From Thermoleophilaceae bacterium (GTDB lineage Bacteria; Actinomycetota; Thermoleophilia; Solirubrobacterales; Thermoleophilaceae), in NCBI GenBank assembly GCA_013813135.1, contig JACCSF010000054.1, positions 1 through 16,963 on the forward strand: 16,963 nucleotides of DNA, written 5' to 3'. Below, piece by piece: positions 7,397-13,578 of this stretch (its first letter is position 1; every line of letters begins with the position of its first letter). The position numbers were made by a program, and so were the translations under genes. The notes beneath the pieces were generated by a model. The model did no database searches. It was not told the DNA's origin and saw only the letters and a program-made list of their open reading frames with translations.

Positions 7397-8101
7397 ATGC
7401 AGCCAAGTGTTCCCGCGACGGGCGATCCGATCCCGGTCGAACGCTTCTCGGTGGAGCTCTGGTCGGGAATCGAGGACACCTACCGGGCGATCCTCGAGCA
7501 CCCGTTCATCACCGGGCTCACCGACGGCTCGCTCGACCGGAGCGGGTTCGAGTTCTACGTGATCCAGGACGCCCACTACCTGCGCCAGTACGCCCGTGCG
7601 CTGAGCGTGGCGGCAGCGCGGGCGCCGGTCGAGGCGGACATCGCGATGTTCAACGAGCACGCCGCGGGCGCGATCGCCGTCGAACGCTCCCTTCACGAGA
7701 GTTTCTTCGCCGACTTCGAACTGAGCGAGCGGGACGTCTACGGCACGCCGATCGCCCCCACGAACCTCGCCTACACGAGCTACCTCCTGGCCACCGCCTA
7801 CGGGGGCTCCTTTCCCGAACTGCTCGGGGCGCTGCTGCCCTGCTACTGGATCTACTGGGAGGTGGGCAAGGCGTTGCTTGCCAGGAGCTCCCCCGATCCG
7901 CTCTACGCCCGCTGGATCGAGACCTACGGTGGCGAGGAGTTCGCGGAGATCGTCAGAGCGGTCCTCGCCCTCGCCGACCGCCTCGGGCCCGAGCTCAGCC
8001 CGGCCGAGCGCGTGCGTGCCGCTCGTCACTTCGCCACCACCAGCCGCTACGAGTGGATGTTCTGGGAGATGGGCTACCGGCGGGAGCGCTGGCCCGTCTA
8101 G
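7397..8101 (+). CDS. tenA: TenA family thiaminase II / aminopyrimidine aminohydrolase
   Basis: 234 residues, the usual TenA length. TenA salvages thiamin breakdown products by hydrolysing aminopyrimidines to HMP in the cytoplasm. Conserved sites are FEFYVIQDAHYLRQYARAL with the substrate-binding Asp at about 58 and Tyr at about 61, the catalytic Cys at about 149 in LLPCYWIYWEVGK, and the C-terminal Glu at about 224 in YEWMFWEMGYRRE. The ATG at 7397 is set by AAGGGAGAG a few bases upstream; a frame-open ATG at 7334 lies inside the riboswitch and is rejected. A riboswitch sensing TPP in front supports a role in thiamin salvage. No other thiamin gene follows, so this is a single-gene TPP regulon unit. 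Confidence 0.92.
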   Translation: MQPSVPATGDPIPVERFSVELWSGIEDTYRAILEHPFITGLTDGSLDRSGFEFYVIQDAHYLRQYARALSVAAARAPVEADIAMFNEHAAGAIAVERSLHESFFADFELSERDVYGTPIAPTNLAYTSYLLATAYGGSFPELLGALLPCYWIYWEVGKALLARSSPDPLYARWIETYGGEEFAEIVRAVLALADRLGPELSPAERVRAARHFATTSRYEWMFWEMGYRRERWPV

Positions 8102-8471
8102 TCGGACAGCTTTCAAACCTTGGGCCGCACCTACGAGTGCTGCTTGGCCTTAACGCCTGAGCTGTGGCAACACGGCCCCCTGCGGTCCGTTCGAGCTGTC
8201 GCGGCTCGTCGCCCAACGGCCACGGTAGCCACGTTGCGCTTCGGCGAACGTGTCAAGGTTGCCGGCGGTGAGGAGGCTTTCTAGCCTAGCCCTATGAGGA
8301 CAGACTGCCGCGCGCGTCACGCGCTACAGCTGCGCCATCTCGGCTGATGCGGCCCGGCGCGGGATGTCCGTCGCGGCTGATGGCGCGTCCGGTGTCGATT
8401 TCGAGGGCTGGCGTTCGTGTAGTGGTGAGCGCCGGCGTTCTCGCCGGATCCCCAACCTGAGGGGAGTTCAG
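8102..8471 (+). other. 370 bp without a convincing gene
   Basis: No protein-like frame was found on either strand. The only structure noted is a perfect 6 bp hairpin with a TTCT tetraloop, CCGGCG (8432-8437) and CGCCGG (8442-8447), about 25 bp before the DHFR-like fragment. It has no T-tract. The Shine-Dalgarno sequence GGGGAG for that fragment sits at the right edge. Confidence 0.4.
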
Positions 8472-8681
8472 ATGAGCAAGGTAATCGTGAACATGAGTGT
8501 CTCGTTCAACGGCGTGATGCAGGCGCCGGGCCGGCCCGACGAGAACGACCGCGGCGGCTTCGAGCACGGTGGCTGGGCGATCCCCTACAACGAGGGGGTG
8601 ATGGGCCCGGTCCTCGGCGAGAGCATGGGCCGACCCTGCCCGATCCCCGGCAAGCGCCGTGCCACGATCCCCCTTTGCTAG
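8472..8681 (+). pseudogene. N-terminal fragment of a RibD-C/DHFR-like reductase
   Basis: MSKVIVNMSVSFNGVMQAPG followed by RPDENDRGGFEHGGWAIPY is the start of the RibD C-terminal-domain/dihydrofolate-reductase-like family (usually about 180-200 residues, NADPH-dependent). Resemblance ends at about residue 57 (VMGPVLGESMG). The last dozen residues, RPCPIPGKRRATIPLC, are unrelated. The intact Shine-Dalgarno sequence GGGGAG 5 nt before the ATG shows this was once a working gene end. The catalytic core and most of the NADPH fold are missing, so it is a 3'-truncated remnant. The next fragment begins within 60 bp. Confidence 0.65.
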
Positions 8682-8737
8682 GCGCGCCACTTAGGCTCGG
8701 TCAGGTCGTGCTGCCGGCTGGCGAGATGATGGCAGCG

Positions 8738-9010
8738 ATGACGGAGGCGAACGCGGCGGTCATCGGCCGCTTCTATGAGGAGCTCTGGAATCGATGGGAC
8801 CTCGCCGTCGCTGACGAGATCCTCGCGCCAGCGCTTCGCTTTCGTGGGACGCTAGGAACAAGCTGCGCTGGGATCGACGCATTCAAGCGCTACGTCGAGC
8901 AGGTGCGGTTCGCTTTCCCCGACTGGTACAGCCGCATCGACGAGGTGATTACCGCCGGCGAGAAGGTCGTCGCACGCATGACGTGGAGCGGGACCCACCG
9001 CGGTGACCTG
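8738..9010 (+). pseudogene. SnoaL-like (polyketide cyclase-type) protein, 3' end lost
   Basis: MTEANAAVIGRFYEELWNRW then DLAVADEILAPALRFRGTLG, DAFKRYVEQVRFAFPDWY and VVARMTWSGTHRGDLL match the NTF2-fold SnoaL-like family up to about residue 90. The normal remainder (a GIPPTGR-like segment and the FxxGRIxE strand) is absent. At about 9010 the sequence changes into the tRNA-like segment. The frame stays open to 9391, but that tail is antisense tRNA and intergenic DNA. ATG 8738 is preferred to 8675 or 8726 because it gives the usual family N-terminus. Without its last strands the cone fold is unlikely to form. Confidence 0.65.
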
Positions 9011-9030
9011 TTACTTCCAGGAACTTCTGA

Positions 9031-9102
9031 TGGAGCTAGTCGGACTCGAACCGACGACCTCCTGGGTGCGATTCAAGAGCGCGCCATCGCCAAACCCGCT
9101 CC
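9031..9102 (-). tRNA. tRNA-like sequence: intact 3' half, non-canonical 5' half (CGC anticodon position)
   Basis: Read on the minus strand the 3' half is textbook: anticodon-arm segment ATCGCAC then CCAGG, variable loop AGGTC, T-arm GTCGG-TTCGAGT-CCGAC, acceptor TAGCTCC and discriminator A. CCA is not encoded. By position the anticodon would be CGC (Ala). The 5' half does not match: GGAGCGG pairs with the acceptor in only 5-6 of 7 positions, no D-stem or GCTCAG block is present, and the anticodon stem holds an A-C mismatch. The total of 72 nt would still fit a tRNA. The best reading is a tRNA 3'-half copy, as left by site-specific recombination at a tRNA gene, rather than a working tRNA. Confidence 0.5.
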
Positions 9103-9170
9103 AGGAGCGGCTCTCTGGCCATTCCAGAGCGCGAAATACCCTCCGACACCCGCGGTTATCCGGGGGTTTC

Positions 9171-9194
9171 GGGGATGGGACGCGCTCCATCCCC
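9171..9194 (-). terminator. GC-rich hairpin downstream of the GDPD gene
   Basis: GGGGATGG (9171-9178) and CCATCCCC (9187-9194) form a perfect 8 bp stem with an 8-base loop, 88 bp beyond the stop of the minus-strand gene at 9282. No T-tract follows on the minus strand, so only the stem speaks for termination. Confidence 0.35.
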
Positions 9195-9281
9195 AAAACG
9201 ACCGACGTCTCTCCGCGACGGCGGCCGCATGGCGTCGGTCAGAGTGTTGCTTGCCTGGGGAAGCGAAACTCTGCTCGCCAC

Positions 9282-10070
9282 TCATAGGCGGGCGGCGCTT
9301 CTGGTTTCGTCCTGGGCGTCAGGCGCGAGCGGCGAGGTGTCGCGGCGTGTTCGAAGTTCTGCCCGCAGTTCGTGTGGGCGGTCGCTGGTGACGGCGTCGA
9401 GGCCGAGGGCTAGCAGCCGCTCGAGCAGGGCGGCGTGGTTGATCGTTCCGGACGTCACGCTCAGGCCGCTGGCGAGGAGCGGCGCGATAAGCGCAGGCGA
9501 CAGGAGGAAGTGCTCTACGCAGACGCCGTGGAGGCCGGCCCTCTGCACCCAGGCGGCGAGCGCGTCGATCTGGTAGTCGGCCCAGAGCACGAGCCGCGCT
9601 CGGAAGCCACGCCGGGCGGCGAGCTCGCACGCCCCCGACCAGAAGCTGACGACCTCGATCCGCTCCCGCGCGTGGTGGTGGCGGAGGCGCTCGCAGAGGG
9701 CGAGCGCGGTGCGCCGGGCGAGCGCGCCGTCGGCGTGTGCCTTGACCTCGAGCTGGAGAGTCACGCTGGGCGGAGCGAGCCCGAGCAGCTCATCGAGGAT
9801 CAGCGGGCGCTCGTCGCTGGGCGTGCCGTCCGCACGGCGCAGTCGGCCCGCGCGAATCTCGGCCGCCGTGTGCTCGTGCGCCCAGCCCGACAGCGTCGTG
9901 CCCGCCTCGAGCAGCGGGTCATGCAGCAGTACCAGCTCGCCGTCGGCGGTCAGGCAGCAGTCCGTCTCGAGCCCGGCAAGCGGGCGCTCGAGCGCGCGCG
10001 CGAGCGCTGCGGCGGAGGAGTCTGGGCCGTAGGCACGGCCGAGCCGGTGGGCGTAGAGCGCCGGGAGCAT
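9282..10070 (-). CDS. glycerophosphodiester phosphodiesterase family protein
   Basis: 262 residues with the GDPD TIM-barrel signature. GDPDs hydrolyse glycerophosphodiesters to glycerol-3-phosphate and an alcohol, with a divalent metal. AHRLG (His8, Arg9) corresponds to the HRG motif, ETDCCLTADGELVLLHDP supplies the metal-binding Glu35 and Asp37 and the catalytic His50, and LQLEVKA is the later Glu strand. The usual PEN[ST] motif reads PDSS, so the conserved Glu is replaced by Asp. There is no signal peptide, which implies a cytoplasmic enzyme. The ATG at 10070 is abutted by GGGAGG with no spacer, which is unusual, but no other in-frame start fits. The gene follows the methyltransferase gene on the same strand, separated by a structured 95 bp gap. 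Confidence 0.85.
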   Translation of the reverse strand: MLPALYAHRLGRAYGPDSSAAALARALERPLAGLETDCCLTADGELVLLHDPLLEAGTTLSGWAHEHTAAEIRAGRLRRADGTPSDERPLILDELLGLAPPSVTLQLEVKAHADGALARRTALALCERLRHHHARERIEVVSFWSGACELAARRGFRARLVLWADYQIDALAAWVQRAGLHGVCVEHFLLSPALIAPLLASGLSVTSGTINHAALLERLLALGLDAVTSDRPHELRAELRTRRDTSPLAPDAQDETRSAARL

Positions 10071-10091
10071 CCTCCCGCCAGCGTGGCGGCA

Positions 10092-10150
10092 CGCGCTCTT
10101 CCGCGGTTACCCTCCTGCGACCGCGGCGTGAAAGGGCCGTGAAGAGCGCG
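10092..10150. repeat. nested inverted repeat between methyltransferase and GDPD genes
   Basis: The outer arms CGCGCTCTTC (10092-10101) and GAAGAGCGCG (10141-10150) are perfect 10 bp complements. Inside them CCGCGGT (10101-10107) and ACCGCGG (10120-10126) form a perfect 7 bp stem. The element fills most of the gap between two minus-strand genes. It may act as a terminator without a T-tract, as an mRNA-stabilising structure, or as a protein site. Confidence 0.5.
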
Positions 10151-10165
10151 GCTCGCGGGGCGCTC

Positions 10166-10906
10166 TCAAGCGATCAGGCGAGCGAGAACTCGCGGGTGGC
10201 CGTCGACATCGACCTCGTCGAGCGCCTCGGTCCGCTCGAAGCCCGCGTCTCGCGCGAGGCGCGCGATCCCGGCCTGCCCGAAGCCCCAGTAAACATAGTC
10301 GTCGCACGCGTAGACCTCGCCGGGCTCCGAGGCCCTGATCTCCTTGCCGTCGCGGTCCTCGGGGCGGATGCCGTAGGTCTCGACCAGCACCGTGCCAGCG
10401 GGCGCGGTTCGCTCGCGCAAGACCCGGAGCAGCCCGAGCGGGTCCTCGACGCGGTGCAGGATCCCAAAGCAGAAGACGAAGTCGAACTGCTCGTCGAGCC
10501 GGCGATACTCAACGGACGAGCCAACTAGCCCGTGGATCGCGCGGAAGCCCTCCCCGCCCTCCAGCTCGATTCCCCAGCGAGCAGCGACCCAGAGCCGGTA
10601 CTGCTCGTTATCGACCGCGACGACCCGGCCCGCTCCGCTCCGCTCGGCGAGGAACGCATAGAAGCCGTCGAAGGTGCCGACGTCCAGCACGCTGAGACCC
10701 CCGAAGTCGGCCGGGAGCGCCGACACGCGGTAGCGATGATCGCGCGCGGCGCCGGGCGTATAGATCCCCTCGGCGCGGTTGAGAGCGAACGTGTGAAACC
10801 AGAAAGGCACCGCGTCGAGCACCGAAAGCGCGAGCTCTGGATCCGCCTGAATCGGCAGCAAGTCAGCGACCTGCCGCTCGGCGTCCGTGACCGAGAACTG
10901 GCTCAC
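10166..10906 (-). CDS. class I SAM-dependent methyltransferase, CmoB/DUF1698-like
   Basis: 246 residues from the GTG at 10906. The Rossmann motif I VLDVGTFDGFYAFLAERSG (about 73-91) and the acidic end of strand 2 VVAVDN (Asp about 99) bind SAM. FDFVFCFGILHRVEDPLGLL is motif IV and its flank. The N-terminal FWFHTFALN with IYTPGAARDHRYRV resembles the substrate-side region of CmoB-type wobble-uridine modification enzymes, but the tRNA target is only a guess. The GTG at 10906 has GGAG 6 nt upstream; a TTG at 10924 is also possible. A 9-codon ORF with a stronger Shine-Dalgarno sequence ends one base before this GTG, suggesting coupled translation or a frameshift at the true N-terminus. Confidence 0.8.
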   Translation of the reverse strand: MSQFSVTDAERQVADLLPIQADPELALSVLDAVPFWFHTFALNRAEGIYTPGAARDHRYRVSALPADFGGLSVLDVGTFDGFYAFLAERSGAGRVVAVDNEQYRLWVAARWGIELEGGEGFRAIHGLVGSSVEYRRLDEQFDFVFCFGILHRVEDPLGLLRVLRERTAPAGTVLVETYGIRPEDRDGKEIRASEPGEVYACDDYVYWGFGQAGIARLARDAGFERTEALDEVDVDGHPRVLARLIA

Positions 10907-10907
10907 G

Positions 10908-10937
10908 CTACGCTCCGCCCCCAATAGGCGTCTCCAT
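10908..10937 (-). other. possible 9-codon leader ORF before the methyltransferase
   Basis: On the minus strand AGGAGG (10950-10945), 7 nt, ATG (10937) and nine codons (METPIGGGA) end in TAG at 10910-10908. The methyltransferase GTG begins one base later at 10906. This is the best ribosome binding site in the vicinity. It is either a coupling leader peptide or the true gene start broken by a small indel. Confidence 0.4.
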
Positions 10938-11164
10938 GCAAATACCTCCTATTCGGGGTGGCTTCCTCCTCGCCCCAGGACCTAGACCGCTACCGCTCAG
11001 GCTACCGCCACTCGCGGACCCCTCCACCACCCGTCAGGCTCACGGCAGCCCATCACCACCCGGGCACCGCGCGCCCGCTTCTCCGTGAAGGCAGCACTCT
11101 GGCGCTCCGGCGAGCAGCCAGGCGAGAGTGCTCCATCCCCATCGAAGCGGGAGCGCTTGCGACT

Positions 11165-11832
11165 TCAGATGCTCAGTCCGGCGCTCGCGGAGATCATCGG
11201 GGGTCGCCGGTTGTGGACGGTGTCGATGATCTCGGCAGTGTCGATCCCATCGAGATAGACCGACGTCACGCCTAGGTTGACGTGGCCGAGCTGGCGTTGG
11301 ATGACGTTCAGGGGCACGCGCTCGCGTGCCATCTCGACCGCATGGGCGTGGCGCAGCTGGTGTGGGGCGAAGCGTCTCCGGACGCCGGCCTTCGTTGCGA
11401 TCCGGCGCAGGTGGTTGCGCGCGGCGGCGGGCGTCCATGGCCTCCCCCGGGTCTGCCCGTCGATGACGCAGAACAGCGTCCCGACCGGGATCTCGACCCG
11501 GCGGGCGAGCCAGGGCCGCAGCTGCTCGAAGCCCCAATCGTCCATGCCGACCTCACGGCGCTTGCCGCCTTTGCCCTGGCGGATCAGGGCGAGCCGCGGC
11601 TGGGGTCGAGATCCGGTTCGGTCAGTGCCATCGCCTCGCCAATTCGGAGTTCAGCCCGCCAGAGCACGACGATCAGAGCCTGCAGCCGTAGCCCGTGGTC
11701 TGACTCGCCGGCCTGGCGCATGACAGCGACGATCTCCTCGACCCTCGGCGGGTCGGGCGGATATGGAAGCCGGGCAGCGTCGCCGGGGAACGCCGGCGGC
11801 CAGCCGCATCGAGCGCCGTGGAGCGCGGACAT
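11165..11832 (-). pseudogene. tyrosine recombinase/integrase, catalytic domain only, one-base frameshift
   Basis: From the ATG at 11832 (GGGAGG 5 nt upstream) one frame gives PPRVEEIVAVMRQAG, then LRLQALIVVLWRAELRIGEA with the first catalytic Arg, and ALTEPDLDPSRGS, ending at 11584. The next frame carries on without a gap: LIRQGKGGKRREVGMDDWGF (hairpin Lys), HQLRHAHAVEMARE (HxxR), RQLGHVNLGVTSVYLDGID (second His and nucleophile Tyr), ending at 11165. All RKHRHY residues are present once one missing base near 11583 is restored. The repaired protein is about 222 residues and lacks most of the SAM-like core-binding domain. I recall short integrases of this kind in Actinomycetota genomes. It follows the Fic gene by 51 bp on the same strand. 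Confidence 0.75.
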
Positions 11833-11883
11833 GAAACCTCCCTCGTTGAACAGCGCGAGCGGTCTGCTGTATCAGCGCGCTGC

Positions 11884-12906
11884 TCAGCCGCGCTTGTAGC
11901 GACTGGCGATGTACTCGTCGACCCAGGCCTTCGAGCTGCGCCAGGTGCCGTCTGAGGCCTTGGCCGCCTTCAGGCGTCCTCGAATCGCTGCGACGCGAAG
12001 CGCGTTGGCGGACAGCTCGTCGGTCGCGAGCGCGGGGAGCGGCACCAGTCGGGCGGGGCCGGCGATCGCCGGCACGATGAACTTGTAGAGGTTGTCGAGC
12101 ACCGCGCGGGCGAGGAACTCGCCGAGCGGTCCGGGGTCGCCCTGGTCGGCGCGCCGCAGCGCGGCAAGGTAGCGCGTGCGGTCACCCTTGTAGATGATCG
12201 CCGGCGGGTGCCCAAGCCGAACCAGCAGGAGGTTGAGGACCAGTCGACCAGCGCGACCGTTGCCGTCGAGGAACGGGTGGATCTGCTCAAAGCGGGCGTG
12301 CAGCGACCCGAGCGCCTCTGCGATCGTCGCCTCGTCGCCATCCCGGAGCTTCTGCGCATCCGCGACCCAGTCGCGGATGAGGGCTGGCACCTCAGGCCAT
12401 GGCGGCGGTCGCATACCGCCAGGGAACGGCTCGATGTCGTGCTCGCGAAACGAACCCGGGCCCTCACGCTCTGTTGCTTGGGGGTGCGGCGCGACATCCC
12501 ATACCGGGGTCGTTGCAAGCGCGTGAATGTGGCGGATTTCGGCAAGCGACACCAGCTCCCCGTCCGCCCAGTCGCCCGGCTGAATACCGTGTCCGTAAAC
12601 CCCGTCGGCGGCGGTCGCGTAGCCGCGCACCTCGAGGTACTCACCCAGCTCCTTGTTGCCGACGGCGCGGCCCTCGGCGAGCAGGAGCTCGACCTGCTTG
12701 AGCACCAGCGTGTTGCCCTCGATCGCGGTCGAGTGGTGAGTCTCCTCAAGCCAAATCCCTCGCCAGATCCCCTCCGCCTCCGCAGGGGACGGCAAGCCGC
12801 CCAACCGCTCGCGCAGCTCCCGTATCTGCGCCCGCAGCCGTTCGTACACGGCCGCTCGGGGCGGACGCCCCCGCCGACCCACCCCAATGTTGTTCGGCTC
12901 GGGCAT
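11884..12906 (-). CDS. Fic family protein (predicted AMPylase with N-terminal inhibitory motif)
   Basis: 340 residues from the ATG at 12906. Fic enzymes transfer AMP or related groups to target hydroxyls. The complete active-site motif HPFLDGNGRAGR lies at about 210-221 with catalytic His210. An N-terminal STAIEGN (about 59-65) matches the class II inhibitory helix (S/T)xxxE(G/N), with Glu63 expected to block productive ATP binding, so activity should be autoinhibited. The first 40 residues are basic and helical; the C-terminal 60 residues look like a small helical, possibly winged-helix, region. ATG 12906 is chosen over a frame-open start at 12957 because TACAGT ends 6 nt upstream and a palindromic operator occupies the longer form's codons. 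No antitoxin gene is adjacent; the next gene is the integrase. Confidence 0.88.
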   Translation of the reverse strand: MPEPNNIGVGRRGRPPRAAVYERLRAQIRELRERLGGLPSPAEAEGIWRGIWLEETHHSTAIEGNTLVLKQVELLLAEGRAVGNKELGEYLEVRGYATAADGVYGHGIQPGDWADGELVSLAEIRHIHALATTPVWDVAPHPQATEREGPGSFREHDIEPFPGGMRPPPWPEVPALIRDWVADAQKLRDGDEATIAEALGSLHARFEQIHPFLDGNGRAGRLVLNLLLVRLGHPPAIIYKGDRTRYLAALRRADQGDPGPLGEFLARAVLDNLYKFIVPAIAGPARLVPLPALATDELSANALRVAAIRGRLKAAKASDGTWRSSKAWVDEYIASRYKRG

Positions 12907-12912
12907 AATTGA

Positions 12913-12970
12913 ACTGTACCGAACACTTTCGGAAAGTGTTCGAACATCGACCCCCAATCAGTACCGAACA
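12913..12970 (-). promoter_or_regulatory. Fic promoter with palindromic operator cluster
   Basis: The -10-like TACAGT (12918-12913) ends 6 nt before the ATG at 12906, as in leaderless promoters. Directly upstream lies a perfect palindrome at 12920-12942: 11 bp arms CGAACACTTTC and GAAAGTGTTCG around a single G. TGTTCGAACA (12937-12946) is a second, overlapping 10 bp palindrome, and GTACCGAACA occurs twice (12916-12925 and 12961-12970). The CGAACA half-sites cover the -35 and spacer region, so a bound dimer would repress. Confidence 0.6.
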
Positions 12971-13130
12971 AACTCCGCCGCGCCCCGCCGCGGCCGGCGA
13001 GTCCGCGGTCGTGGACGCTCCCGCTCGCATGGGCGAGCAACACTCTCGTGGCCCGCCGGGCTCGTACCGCGAGTGCGTTATCGCTTCGCGCCGAATGCGA
13101 TAGGTGGGTGCCGGGGCGCTGAGATCTCGG

Positions 13131-13409
13131 TCAGTGATAGAGACCAACGCCTGCAAGCATCAATACAACACCCCCACAGGTTAGGAAGAAGCCGATCGCC
13201 GCGTACAGATGGTGGAGATCCGAGCGGCGCCGCCGTGGCCACGCCATGAGCGTGATGGCGACGCCGGCGGTGGCGAGGAACGCTCCAGCGGCGCTAGCAA
13301 CCAGCTGGATTCGTAGGGCTCCGCTTGCCGCCAAGAGCAACGGCGCGAGGGCGAGGAGCACTCCGAGACCGGCAACGGCGAGCCTTGGCCGAGAGCGAAT
13401 GAAAGTCAC
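13131..13409 (-). CDS. small membrane protein, three predicted TM segments
   Basis: 92 residues from the GTG at 13409, or 106 from a TTG at 13451. Hydrophobic stretches AVAGLGVLLALAPLLLAASG, IQLVASAAGAFLATAGVAIT and AAIGFFLTCGGVVLMLAGVG are three likely membrane helices, separated by an Arg-rich loop (WPRRRRSDLHHL) that should face the cytoplasm. AAGGA and GGAG precede the GTG, but neither is ideally spaced. I do not recognise a family. It lies on the same strand as the downstream Fic gene and the upstream spondin gene, with gaps of about 220 and 170 bp, so it is probably transcribed alone. Confidence 0.5.
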   Translation of the reverse strand: MTFIRSRPRLAVAGLGVLLALAPLLLAASGALRIQLVASAAGAFLATAGVAITLMAWPRRRRSDLHHLYAAIGFFLTCGGVVLMLAGVGLYH

Positions 13410-13578
13410 GCTCCTTCGATCCTTCGAAGCCGATGGCGATTCAGCTTCCAACGACGCGTCCGCACCCCCGGGCTCCGTGGGGGCGAGGCCTATTCGGCGC
13501 TCTTGAGCGCAGGCGTGTTCGACCGAAGGCCGGGACCGGTTGCCGATCGGGTGCGCGCGGTCCGCATGCCGCTGGCGA

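Noticed and set aside
7201..7479. N-terminal extension of the DUF2332 protein to 7479
   Set aside because: Runs antisense through the TPP riboswitch and into tenA and has no family-like sequence.
9003..9287. Plus-strand ORF containing GLEPTTSWVRF
   Set aside because: This peptide is the antisense translation of a tRNA 3' half, a well-known false protein type.
12887..13249. Plus-strand ORFs divergent from fic as a possible antitoxin
   Set aside because: Low-complexity Arg/Ser/Pro composition, no ribosome site and no recognisable antitoxin helix.
13465..13483. CCCCC/GGGGG hairpin after the spondin gene
   Set aside because: Only 5 bp with a 9-base loop and no T-tract; expected by chance at this GC content.
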